This document shows, one piece after another, positions 28,265 to 37,187 of a stretch of DNA of 64,000 bases. Numbering within the stretch: the first letter of the stretch is position 1; each line of letters starts with the position of its first letter. The stretch is from Clostridium cuniculi. GTDB taxonomy: Bacteria > Bacillota > Clostridia > Clostridiales > Clostridiaceae. The translations under genes were made by a program, and so were the position numbers. Where the stretch lies: contig NZ_SMUS01000008.1 of assembly GCF_004353185.1 (NCBI RefSeq), positions 62,001 through 126,000 on the forward strand. The letters are read 5' to 3'. The notes under the pieces were generated by a model. That model worked only from the letters and a program-made list of their open reading frames with translations. It ran no database searches and was not told where the DNA came from.

Positions 28265-28774
28265 TTATTGATAATTTTCAAAATCAAACTCTTTTTCTTT
28301 TTCAATTAAATCCGCAAGTTCTTTATAATTTTCTCTCTCTACTATAATTATATCATCAATATCTAAATTAGTATCACTTGCAATTGCAATTAACTTGTTC
28401 TTAGGAGTTATTATTTTTTCACTTACTCCTTCTCTAAATACTTCTATTTTTCTTAAATTACTTTTTTTATATCCCTCTATTAAAATAATATCTTTATCTA
28501 GTACCATTTTAATAATATCGTTAAGCTCAGTTTCTTCTTCTAACTCTTTTATCATAGCAAATCTATTTTTAGAAGAAATTATTACTGTTTCTGAACCTGC
28601 TTCTCTATGCTTATATGTATCTTTTCCTTTTTTATCTATATCAAATCCATGAACATCATGCTTTATAGTTGCTATACTATAGCCTCTAAATTTTAGTTCT
28701 TTTATTAATCCTTCAAGTAAATAAGTTTTTCCAACATTAGAACTTGATCCAACTATATTAACTACTTTGGACAT
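28265..28774 (-). CDS. mobB: molybdopterin-guanine dinucleotide biosynthesis adaptor MobB
   Basis: A P-loop GTPase-like partner of MobA. The N-terminus reads VVNIVGSSSNVGKTYLLEGL (Walker A GSSSNVGKT), with TIKHDVHGFDIDKKGKDTYK and IILIEGYKKS further on. Length 169. The ATG at 28783 directly abuts the AAGGG, whereas the ATG at 28774 is nine bases after it, so the latter is the start. It lies between two structured intergenic regions. Confidence 0.92.
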   Translation of the reverse strand: MSKVVNIVGSSSNVGKTYLLEGLIKELKFRGYSIATIKHDVHGFDIDKKGKDTYKHREAGSETVIISSKNRFAMIKELEEETELNDIIKMVLDKDIILIEGYKKSNLRKIEVFREGVSEKIITPKNKLIAIASDTNLDIDDIIIVERENYKELADLIEKEKEFDFENYQ

Positions 28775-28856
28775 TAATTTCATCCCTTATATTATATTTT
28801 TAGTTTGCATTATATAGACTTTTATTTGTTTTGTAAATAGTTTATTTTAATATAAT

Positions 28857-28917
28857 GAGTTAGAGGAGAAAGGATTCTTTAAAATAGCTATTTAAATATC
28901 CCTTCTTCCTCTAACTC
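28857..28917. other. long hairpin upstream of mobB
   Basis: GAGTTAGAGGAGAAAGGAT pairs with ATCCCTTCTTCCTCTAACTC (about 19 bp with few mismatches) around a 22-base loop. On the minus strand the tail is not a clean U-run, so it could be a terminator on the plus strand, an attenuator, or an RNA stability or processing structure. Confidence 0.6.
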
Positions 28918-28924
28918 TCTTTAG

Positions 28925-29046
28925 TTTATTTTAATGGAAACTCCACTCTCTCCAATGGCTGAGTACACTAAAGTGTACCTTAACTTACTAAATTGAAAAT
29001 TTGTAGTTTCAGGAAACTTCGTCTTGCCAAATTAAAATTTTGAGGC
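28925..29046 (-). other. structured intergenic sequence of unknown type between the flavoprotein and mobB
   Basis: Starts at the stop codon of the oxidoreductase gene. On the minus strand it contains a small hairpin GTTTCCTGAAAC, the dyad GTACACTTTAGTGTAC (28963-28978), the pairing CCATTGGAGAGAGTGG, and the block AGTTTCC twice as a direct repeat. No known riboswitch class was recognised. Confidence 0.5.
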
Positions 29047-30273
29047 TTACTTATAGCTAAACTCAAAATTCTTTTCTATGTTAAAGAAATCCGCATAATC
29101 TATATCAAATAAACTCTTTGTTACTTTAGAAACATCAATGTTTTCTTTGATAAGTTGAGTTAGAACTCCAGCGTAAGATAAATCTCCTTGAATTATAGCT
29201 CCATAAATCTTTCCATCTTTATGAATTATCTTCTTATAGTTATCCCCTTCAACTTGAGTTTCAACTATATAAGTTTCATCGGCTGGCTCTACCATACCAA
29301 GAGACATTGTTGCTACCCCTACAAAGTTCATTGTGTTTTTGCTTCCAAAGAAATCAGTCATTATCATTTCTTTTCCTAGCATATTATGTGCTGCAATTAT
29401 ACCTTCTTTTACAGCTGTTGGCCATATTGGATTTCTACCAGTTACATCACCAGCACCATATATATTTTCTATATTAGTTTGCCCTTTTGCATCAATTATT
29501 AATCCAAATCTATCACATTCAATATTACTATTTTCCATGAAAGCAATATTTGATCTAACACCAGTAGCAACTACTACTAATTCACATGGTACTTCTTCTC
29601 CAGTATTTAATAATAAAGCTTTTGGATTATTATTTTCATCTAAAAGTAATTTTTCAGCCTTAACATCAAGCTTTAAAGAAACACCTTCTTCAGTAAATTT
29701 CTTTTCATAAACATCTGATGCATGTTTATCTAATTGTAATGGAAGTATTTTATTACTCATTTCAACTAAAGATATATTTAATCCTTGTCCAAGTAATCCA
29801 CTAACTGCATCTATTCCAACAAGCCCAGCACCTAAAACTACTACATTTTTAACTTTCTTAGCTTGTTCTTTTATTAATACAGCATCATCTAAGTTTCTTA
29901 ATCCAACTACATTATTACCTTCTCTTAGTCCTGGAACTGGTGGTATAAATGCAGATGCACCGCTACAGACTAATAATTTATCGTAGCTTAAAGTTTCACC
30001 ATTTGATAATTCTAAAGTTTGTTCTTTATCATTAACACCTTTAACTTCTAAACCTTTCATCCAAGTTATGTTATTTTCTTCAAAGAAATTCTTACTTGTA
30101 AAGTTTAATGCATCAACATCTCTATGATTTGAAATATAATGATGAAGTATACATCTTGAATATACATTTTCATCCTTTGATACTAATACTATTTCAGCAT
30201 CATTATCTAATTCTCTTAAAGTTTTAGCTCCACTAATACCTGCTGCAGAGGCTCCTATAACTACATATCTCAT
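29047..30273 (-). CDS. FAD/NAD-dependent oxidoreductase of the nitrate reductase cluster
   Basis: A pyridine nucleotide-disulphide oxidoreductase of 408 residues, related to NADH oxidases and the nitrite/nitrate reductase NADH-binding subunits. FAD motif VVIGASAAGISGAKTL at the N-terminus, NAD motif VVVLGAGLVGIDAVSGL near 150, and the second FAD block NIYGAGDVTG. Cys41 in SRCILHHYISN occupies the redox-active Cys position of the NADH oxidase family. It probably passes electrons from NAD(P)H to the ferredoxin-like subunit. The ATG at 30273 overlaps the stop of the upstream gene (TAATG) and has GGAGG; the longer frame from 30315 does not. Confidence 0.88.
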   Translation of the reverse strand: MRYVVIGASAAGISGAKTLRELDNDAEIVLVSKDENVYSRCILHHYISNHRDVDALNFTSKNFFEENNITWMKGLEVKGVNDKEQTLELSNGETLSYDKLLVCSGASAFIPPVPGLREGNNVVGLRNLDDAVLIKEQAKKVKNVVVLGAGLVGIDAVSGLLGQGLNISLVEMSNKILPLQLDKHASDVYEKKFTEEGVSLKLDVKAEKLLLDENNNPKALLLNTGEEVPCELVVVATGVRSNIAFMENSNIECDRFGLIIDAKGQTNIENIYGAGDVTGRNPIWPTAVKEGIIAAHNMLGKEMIMTDFFGSKNTMNFVGVATMSLGMVEPADETYIVETQVEGDNYKKIIHKDGKIYGAIIQGDLSYAGVLTQLIKENIDVSKVTKSLFDIDYADFFNIEKNFEFSYK

Positions 30274-30680
30274 TATTCTGTTACCTCCTCTAAAGTAATT
30301 GCTCCCATTGGACATTTAGCTACACATTGTGCAGTTCCATGCTCTTTACATGCATCACATTTCATTATTTCCTTATGCATTCTGCTATCAGCTTTTAAAA
30401 CACCATAAGGACATGCCATTATACACATATAACAGCTAGCGCAATGTTCTTTGTTATATGTAACTAATCCTGTTTCTTTATCTTTGCTCATTGCACCTGT
30501 CATACAAGTATAAACACACTCTGGTCTATCACAATGTCTACAGAAAATAGGTGCGTACTTTCCAGTACTATCTATTGTTATTCTACTTCTTGTATCTTCA
30601 GAATTATGAGCTACAATACATGCTGTTGTACAAGTTAAACAGCCTACACATTTATCTCTATCTATTTTAATTCTTTTCAT
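30273..30680 (-). CDS. ferredoxin-like electron transfer subunit with four [4Fe-4S] sites
   Basis: A 135-residue protein of the DmsB/HycB type with 16 Cys residues in four groups (11-14-17-21, 47-50-55-59, 80-83-86-90, 108-111-119-123), enough for four [4Fe-4S] clusters. Motifs are CVGCLTCTTAC, CRHCDRPEC, CASCYMCIMACP and CDACKEHGTAQC. It is cytoplasmic, without signal peptide. Its position between the catalytic subunit and the flavoprotein points to electron transfer from the latter to the molybdenum site, as described for the nitrate reductase cluster of C. perfringens. Confidence 0.9.
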   Translation of the reverse strand: MKRIKIDRDKCVGCLTCTTACIVAHNSEDTRSRITIDSTGKYAPIFCRHCDRPECVYTCMTGAMSKDKETGLVTYNKEHCASCYMCIMACPYGVLKADSRMHKEIMKCDACKEHGTAQCVAKCPMGAITLEEVTE

Positions 30681-30693
30681 CCTTAGTCACCCT

Positions 30694-32781
30694 CTACTTC
30701 TTAATGATATTTACTGCAACTGTTTTAAATGATGGCTCCTTTGAGTATGGATCATAAACTGAAGGAGTAAGTGCATTTGTTTCAATATAGTGAATTGGAG
30801 CATATAAATGATTTTTCTTAACCTGATCAGATATTTTTATAGTGAAATCTTTAGTTACTCCATTTTGAGATGCTATACTAACTCTTTCATTTTGAACTAT
30901 ATTTAATTCTGCTGCTAATTCTGGATTCATAAATGCATAAGATTCCTTTGAATAAATTCTTTCTGACTCAGGAATTTCTCTTGATCTAACTCCTGTATGC
31001 CATTGACCAACTGTTCCTCTTCCTGAATTAAATATATAAGGGAATTCTTCACTTGTTTGCGTTGGATTTTCAGCTATCTCTTCAAAATGGAATTTAGCCT
31101 TCTTTGATGGAGTATAATAGTTACCATCTTCAAATAATCTTCTTTCATCTTCAACTAAAGTTTCTCCAGCTCTAAATGGCCATTGAACTCCTCTTGAACC
31201 TTCCATATTTGGTCCTTCTAACATTTCATAAGTTACACCTGTAATATCACAAGGCATTCCTTTAGAACATTTCTTTAATAATTCAAATGTAGATCTTGGA
31301 GTTTCCCATCCATTTAATAAATCTCCCATTCCAAGTTCTTTACCTATGTTATAGAAGATTTCGAAATCTGATAATTCCCCTTCTTCTTTAGCAAGTACAG
31401 GATTAACCTTTGATAATCTTCTTTCAGTATTAATTAATACCCCTTCTTTTTTAAGTGCTGGCACTGAAGGTAAATATAAATCACAAAGTTTAGCACTATC
31501 TGTATCTTCATATATATCTTGAACAACAAAGAAATCTAAGTTCTTAACACATTTTTCGAATTCTTCATTATTTGCCCATGAATGTCTAGGGTTTGTACAA
31601 ATTACCCATAATCCTTTAATTTCACCTGCAATAGCTTTTTCAATTATAGCATTGTAAGGAATTGTCGGCTTTGTAGCAAGTACACTTTCATCTACTCCTA
31701 AAGCTTCTGCTACAGCTTTTCTACGTACTGGATTATCAAAATCTCCACCACCGAATAATCCTGCTGTATTACTGAAAGCTCTTGATCCCATAGCATTACA
31801 TTGTCCTGTTAATGAGTTTGCTCCTGTACCTGGTCTTCCAATATTTCCTGTTATTAATGCTAAATTGATTATAGATTGAGCTGTTCTAACTGCTTGGTAA
31901 CCTTGGTTAACTCCCATTGTCCACCAGAATGAAACTCTTTCTCCTGCATGAATTATTTCTGCAAGTTCTACTACTCTTTCTGCACTTATTCCAGTTTCAG
32001 CTTCAACTTTATCTAAAGTAAATTTAGCAACATGATTCTTAAATTCTTCATATCCTTCTGTATGATTTTCTATATAATTAACATCAATATATCCTTTTTC
32101 TATTAATACATTAGCTAAAGTATACATTAATACTAAATCAGCCTTTGGCTTAATATCTATCCATATATCTGAATTCATAGCTGTTTCTGATTTTCTTGGA
32201 TCTATTGTTATTATTTTAGCTTCTTTATTTTCTCTAATACGTCCCCAGAATACTGGATGAGCTATAACTGGATTAGCTCCAATTAAAATTATTGTATCTG
32301 AAAGTTCTGCATCATTTAATGTATATGGTGGAGCATCAAATCCAAAACTTTGCTTGTGTGCAACTACTGATGTAGCCATACATAATCTTGTATTACCATC
32401 CCCATTTATACCCATATAGTTTCTACCTACATGTCCTAATAAAGCCATGTCTTCTGTTGGCATTTGTCCTGTACTAATGAAAGCAACACTTTCCTTACCG
32501 TACTTTTCTTGAATGCTTGTCATTTTTTTAGCAAACGTTTTAAATGCCTCTTCCCATGAAACTTCTTTCATTTCTCCATTTTCATCTCTTAAAAGAGGTC
32601 TTTTTCTTGCTTTAATCTTAGTTTGTTGCTTGTCTAAATTTAATCCTTTTATACAACAAAATCCTTTGTTTACAGGATAGTCAACAGTTGGTGAAACTTT
32701 AGCTATTTTACCATTTTCCACGTAAAAATCTATATTACATGCTAAAGCACATAAGTTACAAGTTGATTGAATCTTCTTCAT
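30694..32781 (-). CDS. molybdopterin nitrate reductase catalytic subunit (NapA/Nas type)
   Basis: A bis-MGD oxidoreductase of 695 residues. The N-terminal [4Fe-4S] ligands are Cys8, Cys11, Cys15 and Cys42 (CNLCALAC...GFCC). The molybdenum ligand is Cys134 in NTRLCMATSVVAHKQSFG, the NapA/Nas form rather than the SeCys/Cys of formate dehydrogenase with its HCxRL-type context. Further blocks are ILIGANPVIAHPVFWGR and the C-terminal MGD domain (SGRGTVGQWHTGVRSREIP). No twin-arginine signal is seen, so it acts in the cytoplasm, either in assimilation or as an electron sink. It is shorter than Proteobacterial NapA. It is preceded by a Crp/Fnr-type promoter. Confidence 0.9.
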   Translation of the reverse strand: MKKIQSTCNLCALACNIDFYVENGKIAKVSPTVDYPVNKGFCCIKGLNLDKQQTKIKARKRPLLRDENGEMKEVSWEEAFKTFAKKMTSIQEKYGKESVAFISTGQMPTEDMALLGHVGRNYMGINGDGNTRLCMATSVVAHKQSFGFDAPPYTLNDAELSDTIILIGANPVIAHPVFWGRIRENKEAKIITIDPRKSETAMNSDIWIDIKPKADLVLMYTLANVLIEKGYIDVNYIENHTEGYEEFKNHVAKFTLDKVEAETGISAERVVELAEIIHAGERVSFWWTMGVNQGYQAVRTAQSIINLALITGNIGRPGTGANSLTGQCNAMGSRAFSNTAGLFGGGDFDNPVRRKAVAEALGVDESVLATKPTIPYNAIIEKAIAGEIKGLWVICTNPRHSWANNEEFEKCVKNLDFFVVQDIYEDTDSAKLCDLYLPSVPALKKEGVLINTERRLSKVNPVLAKEEGELSDFEIFYNIGKELGMGDLLNGWETPRSTFELLKKCSKGMPCDITGVTYEMLEGPNMEGSRGVQWPFRAGETLVEDERRLFEDGNYYTPSKKAKFHFEEIAENPTQTSEEFPYIFNSGRGTVGQWHTGVRSREIPESERIYSKESYAFMNPELAAELNIVQNERVSIASQNGVTKDFTIKISDQVKKNHLYAPIHYIETNALTPSVYDPYSKEPSFKTVAVNIIKK

Positions 32782-32842
32782 ACTACTTTCATCTCCAGTT
32801 CAAAATTTTAATAAACTCTATATTCAGTATTATTTCCACTTT

Positions 32843-32885
32843 ATTTTATCATTAAAGATTATTGATAACTGTGATTATAATCACA
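32843..32885 (-). promoter_or_regulatory. Crp/Fnr-type operator and -10 box of the nitrate reductase operon
   Basis: TGTGATTATAATCACA at 32870-32885 is a perfect 16-base palindrome. On the minus strand TAAAAT at 32848-32843 lies 21 bases downstream, so the operator centre falls about 41.5 bases before the expected start. The same geometry precedes the TDT gene. Confidence 0.78.
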
Positions 32886-32971
32886 ATTTTCTATTTTTAT
32901 TGTCATTATTTTAACAATATTATCGAAAAAAATGCTATTAGATTATTTTCATAACCTAATAGCTTATAAAT

Positions 32972-33838
32972 TTAACTATTTACTATTTCTCCTCCATTTA
33001 TATGTATAGTTTGACCTGTAATATATGATGCTGCTTCTGAAGCTAAAAATACATATGCCCCTGCACATTCAACCGGCTGTCCTGCTCTTGCCATAGGTGT
33101 ATTTGAACCAAACTGTGGAATCTCTGTTGATTCAAAACTTGATGGAATTAGTGGTGTCCATATTGGTCCAGGAGCAACTGCATTAACCCTTATTCCACTT
33201 TTCTTTTTAGCCAAGGATGTTGATAGTGATCTTGTTAGTGATACTATAGCGCCCTTAGTCATAGAGTAATCTATTAGTTTCTCATTACCTGCATATGCAG
33301 TAACTGATGCAGTATTTATTATACATGCTCCTGATTTCATATATTTTAATGCAGCTCTAGTCATATAAAAAGTTCCATATATATTAGTTTTCATTGTTTT
33401 ATCAAACTGCATATCTGTAATTTCCTTAAAATCTTTGCACTCATACTGAACTGCCGCATTATTTACTAAAATATCTATTTTTCCATATTCCTTAATTACA
33501 GTTTCTATAGCTTCAGTACAAAACTTACCATCTGCTATATCTCCTTGAATAATACTACACTTTCTTCCTACTGTTTCAATAAGCTTTTTAGTATCCTCTG
33601 CATCTTTTAACTCATCATAATATATTATAACAATATCTGCTCCTTGATAAGCATAAGCTAAAGATACGGCTCTTCCGATACCACTATCTCCTCCCGTTAT
33701 TATTGCAACTTTATCTTTTAATAAATCACCTTTTTTAATATACTTTTCATCATAATAAATAGGTGTAGGATTCATTACACTCTCAAATCCTGGATGTTTA
33801 TCTTGATGTTGCGCTGGAAAGCTAGTTGGAAAATTCAT
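32972..33838 (-). CDS. short-chain dehydrogenase/reductase (YhdF/YdaD group)
   Basis: A 288-residue SDR of the extended-N-terminus group found in sporeformers (FPAQHQDKHPGFESVMNP). The cofactor motif TGGDSGIG is at 48-55, NNAA at 126-129, and the catalytic set is Asn152, Ser178, Tyr191 and Lys195 (DYSMTKGAI). Homologues are often general stress proteins described as glucose or ribitol dehydrogenase-like; the substrate is unknown. It is a single gene with RBS TAGGAGTG. Confidence 0.9.
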   Translation of the reverse strand: MNFPTSFPAQHQDKHPGFESVMNPTPIYYDEKYIKKGDLLKDKVAIITGGDSGIGRAVSLAYAYQGADIVIIYYDELKDAEDTKKLIETVGRKCSIIQGDIADGKFCTEAIETVIKEYGKIDILVNNAAVQYECKDFKEITDMQFDKTMKTNIYGTFYMTRAALKYMKSGACIINTASVTAYAGNEKLIDYSMTKGAIVSLTRSLSTSLAKKKSGIRVNAVAPGPIWTPLIPSSFESTEIPQFGSNTPMARAGQPVECAGAYVFLASEAASYITGQTIHINGGEIVNS

Positions 33839-33976
33839 ATTATCACTCCTAACAATTTATTTAATATAAATTATTATTAGTAACTTTTGCTTTTATAATA
33901 CTTATTAATTTTATAAAAAGCTCACTATAGTAATATATCTTTACTATAATGAGCTTTTAACTACAAATAATTTAAT

Positions 33977-34159
33977 CTATCTTTCCTTCAATAATTCATC
34001 AAAAACAGCCTTAGCTTCTGCTAAACATGTTCCACAGCCTTTTCCACAATTAGTTGCATCTTGGAGCTCTTGAAAAGTATCTGCTCCATTTTCTATTGCT
34101 CTTTCTATATCATCTACTGATACATTAAAACAATAACATATCTTTTTATTCTTATCCAT
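33977..34159 (-). CDS. BFD-like [2Fe-2S] binding protein
   Basis: A 60-residue protein with the bacterioferritin-associated ferredoxin pattern: Cys8 and Cys10 (ICYCFNVS), then 31 residues, then Cys42 and Cys45 (GKGCGTC), that is C-x-C-x31-C-x2-C. The same fold forms a domain in nitrite reductase NirB. The frame can be opened at 34174, but that ATG lies in ATATGGAGG, so the ATG at 34159 after GGAGGT is preferred. A role near the nitrate system is possible but not shown. Confidence 0.85.
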   Translation of the reverse strand: MDKNKKICYCFNVSVDDIERAIENGADTFQELQDATNCGKGCGTCLAEAKAVFDELLKER

Positions 34160-34255
34160 ATGCTTTACCTCCATATATTTAATCTATTTCATACATAGTC
34201 TAAGCACTTTAACTAATTGCTATTCAAATTTTTCGCAACCTTATGGAATGGAATA

Positions 34256-35083
34256 TTACTCTAAAATTGAATCTATAATTTTTCTTGCAATAGTATTTTT
34301 ATCTGGTAACATTGGTAAATTATCTTTGCTGTACCAATCTGCATGGATAATTTCATCACCATCAACCTTTATATCTCCACTTTCATATTCTGCTGTGAAT
34401 CCAATCATAATAGAATTAGGATATGGCCATGGCTGACTTGAAAAATATTTAATATTTTTTACCTTTATATTTATCTCCTCTAACACTTCACGTTTTACAC
34501 ACTCTTCTAAAGTCTCATTTACATCTACAAATCCAGCTACATTACTATGTAATCCTTCTGGAAAGCTCTTATTATTTGCTAATAAAATCTTATCTCCTTT
34601 AGTTATTCCTACTATAATTGCAGGACAAACTTGTGGGTAACTCATATATCCACACTTCTTACACTTCATTGCAAACTCATATCCAACAAATTCATTTTCT
34701 CCACCACATACCCCACAAAACTTATTAGTTTTATGAAAATGGATAATTTGAGATGCTCTTCCACAAACAGGTGCAATATCCTTATCAATAATAGGAATTA
34801 CTTGTCTTAGGCCAATGAATTTTAATTCTCCTGATACCTTAACACATGAGCTTATTTCTCCACAAAAACAATGTATTTCATTAACTTTCCCTAAATGATA
34901 CATTATTTCAAGTCCACTAATTAAATTTTTGACATCCTTAAATGTTGGAATAAATACTTTTCCCATATCTTCTTTAATTAACATCATTTTATCTTTAAAT
35001 AAAAAATATAAATCCTCATCTCTATTTCCATCTGGCAATTTAGAATCAGCTATAAAATTCATATAATTATCGTTATTAATCAT
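34256..35083 (-). CDS. nudC: NADH/NAD-RNA pyrophosphatase NudC
   Basis: Nudix hydrolase of 275 residues that cleaves NADH and removes NAD caps from RNA in characterised homologues. A four-Cys zinc ribbon (FCGVCGGENEF, MKCKKCGYMSYP) precedes the Nudix box (GFVDVNETLEECVKREVLEE), and the NudC-specific motif SQPWPYPNS follows it. The RBS is GAGGAGG. It lies 14 bases after the TetM-like gene and is probably co-transcribed with it. Confidence 0.93.
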   Translation of the reverse strand: MINNDNYMNFIADSKLPDGNRDEDLYFLFKDKMMLIKEDMGKVFIPTFKDVKNLISGLEIMYHLGKVNEIHCFCGEISSCVKVSGELKFIGLRQVIPIIDKDIAPVCGRASQIIHFHKTNKFCGVCGGENEFVGYEFAMKCKKCGYMSYPQVCPAIIVGITKGDKILLANNKSFPEGLHSNVAGFVDVNETLEECVKREVLEEINIKVKNIKYFSSQPWPYPNSIMIGFTAEYESGDIKVDGDEIIHADWYSKDNLPMLPDKNTIARKIIDSILE

Positions 35084-35097
35084 ATATTTATCCTCCT

Positions 35098-37041
35098 CTA
35101 CTCTTCTATAATTTCACAATGCATATACTTCTCCGCTTCATTCCATGGCACAATAAAACCTTGCCCCTTAGAACAAAATACCGAATTTGAAGAATATTCC
35201 ATATCTGCATTTTTGTTATAAGCTCTTTTTTCAATAACCTCTTGGGTATTATGACATATATCATATCCGTCAAATATTAAATTTATATTTCCTCGTCCTT
35301 TAGTAAATGCAATAAGCTCCATACTGTAATTCATAAAGGTTGATACAGGTCCTCTTCCTGTTATCCTCACTTTATTTAAACTAGTTTCTGGTGAATTAAA
35401 AGTACCATAAAGTCTTTGAATATCTGATAAAACTCTTCCCATATATTCTAACTCTACATCTATTGTAAATTTATAAAATGGCTCTAACAATATATTATCT
35501 GCCTTTTCTAATCCTTGTCTTAATGCTCTAAAGGTTGCTTCTCTAAAGTCCCCACCTTCCGTATGCTTATTATGCGCTCTACCAGTTAAAAGAGTCACCT
35601 TAATATCAGTAATTTCTGAACCAGTTAATATACCATTATGTTTTCTTTCAAATAAATGAGTTTTTATTAAATTTTGATGTCCTGTAGTTAAATTATCAGT
35701 ATGACATTTGTTTTCAAAAATAATTCCAGAACCTCTTGAAATACTTTCTAACTTTAAATGTACTTCAGCATAATGTTTTAACGGCTCAAAATGTCCATAA
35801 CCATTAACTATATTATTTATAGTTTCTTTATATATTATTTCACATGGTCCAAAATCTACATTAAACTTAAATCTTTCTAATATAACTTCTTTTAATACTT
35901 CTAATTGTATCTTACCCATAATATGAACATGTATTTCTTGAAGAGTTTCATTCCAAGTAACATTTAGAGCAGGATCTTCAGCTTCTAATATTCTAAAATA
36001 TCCTAATATTTCTTTTACATTACATGTTTTATCAAAAATTACACTACACATTAACGTTGGAATCATATTAAATTTTAATTTTTCCTTTAATGCTCCAACG
36101 CCATCACCTACATTTAAACTTGTAAGACCTGTTACTGCAAAAATATCCCCAGCCACAGCTTTATCTACTGTAGAAAATTTATTTCCATTATAAATTCTTA
36201 TACCACTTATTTTTTCTTTAAAATCCCCATTATTTATTTCATCTCTAACTTTTAGTATCCCACTTAAAGCTTTAATAAATGTAATCCTTGTTCCATTATT
36301 ATCATGTCGTACTTTATATACAATTCCTGAAAATTCCTCATTTTCGTTATAATTAGTAACTGTTAACTCTTCTAAAGAATTTAAAAACTCTGAAATCCCT
36401 TCATCTTGAAGAGCAGAACCTGCAAAACAGGGAAATATATTTTCCTCTTTAATTAAACTTCTTAACTTCTTGATCCATAACTCTTTATTATATTCCCCAT
36501 TGAAATACATTTCTAATAACTCTTCATCTCTTTCAGCTATAAATTCTATTAACTCTTCTTTAATCTCTGTAATACTCTCTATATAGCAAATATTTTCAGT
36601 TAAATTTGCTTTTATTTCATTAATTACATTCTCTAAATCTGCTCCCGTTCTATCTAATTTATTAATAAAGAAAAATGTAGGAACTTTATATTTTCTTAAT
36701 AATTTCCATACTGTTTCTGTATGAGATTGTACTCCCTCTACTGCACTTATCACTATAATTGCATAATCCATAATTCCCATAGCTCTTTCCATTTCACAAG
36801 AAAAATCTATATGTCCTGGAGTATCTATTAAATAATATTTTGATTTTCCTATTTCAAATACCGCTTGGTCTGAGAATACTGTAATTCCCCTTTCTTTTTC
36901 TATATCATGACTATCTAAAAATGAATTTTTATGATCTACTCTTCCTCTACTTCTAATAGACTTAGTATGATAAAGAATTTGTTCAGAAAAAGTGGTTTTT
37001 CCAGCATCTACATGAGCTAATACCCCTATTGTTTTTTTCAT
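35098..37041 (-). CDS. EF-G-like GTPase of the TetM ribosomal-protection family
   Basis: A 647-residue translational GTPase. G1 is GVLAHVDAGKTT, G2 region is KERGIT, G3 is DTPGH, G4 is NKLD. Domains II to V follow in the order known for TetM/TetO/TetB(P), including the C-terminal end AEKYMHCEIIEE. Classical TetM proteins displace tetracycline from the ribosome. This one is diverged from TetM at many positions (for example SEQILYHTKSIRSRGRVDHK after G1), and it sits in a chromosomal housekeeping context without mobile elements. Resistance should not be assumed. Confidence 0.82.
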   Translation of the reverse strand: MKKTIGVLAHVDAGKTTFSEQILYHTKSIRSRGRVDHKNSFLDSHDIEKERGITVFSDQAVFEIGKSKYYLIDTPGHIDFSCEMERAMGIMDYAIIVISAVEGVQSHTETVWKLLRKYKVPTFFFINKLDRTGADLENVINEIKANLTENICYIESITEIKEELIEFIAERDEELLEMYFNGEYNKELWIKKLRSLIKEENIFPCFAGSALQDEGISEFLNSLEELTVTNYNENEEFSGIVYKVRHDNNGTRITFIKALSGILKVRDEINNGDFKEKISGIRIYNGNKFSTVDKAVAGDIFAVTGLTSLNVGDGVGALKEKLKFNMIPTLMCSVIFDKTCNVKEILGYFRILEAEDPALNVTWNETLQEIHVHIMGKIQLEVLKEVILERFKFNVDFGPCEIIYKETINNIVNGYGHFEPLKHYAEVHLKLESISRGSGIIFENKCHTDNLTTGHQNLIKTHLFERKHNGILTGSEITDIKVTLLTGRAHNKHTEGGDFREATFRALRQGLEKADNILLEPFYKFTIDVELEYMGRVLSDIQRLYGTFNSPETSLNKVRITGRGPVSTFMNYSMELIAFTKGRGNINLIFDGYDICHNTQEVIEKRAYNKNADMEYSSNSVFCSKGQGFIVPWNEAEKYMHCEIIEE

Positions 37042-37131
37042 ATAATCACCTTTTTCTATAAACGCTAAATAAATTTATATTTAAATTATATCATGAGTAT
37101 CCGTAATTACCATTTAAGATTTTATTACAAT

Positions 37132-37176
37132 AAAAAAACACAGCAATAGTAATTTATATTCTACTACTGCTGTGTA
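37132..37176 (-). terminator. rho-independent terminator after the phospholipase C-like gene
   Basis: ACACAGCAATAGTA pairs with TACTACTGCTGTGT; on the minus strand it is followed by seven U residues. Confidence 0.85.
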
Positions 37177-37187
37177 AATCTTTCCTA

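Noticed and set aside
28925-29046. A T-box, TPP or c-di-GMP riboswitch
   Set aside because: None of the diagnostic conserved blocks of these classes is present; only generic hairpins are seen.
30694-32781. Formate dehydrogenase as the identity of the large molybdoenzyme
   Set aside because: The molybdenum ligand region is NTRLCMATS, as in Nas/Nap, and no fdhD or SeCys codon is found.
35098-37041. A tetracycline resistance gene
   Set aside because: Only family membership is visible. The divergence from TetM/TetO and the chromosomal context do not allow a resistance call.
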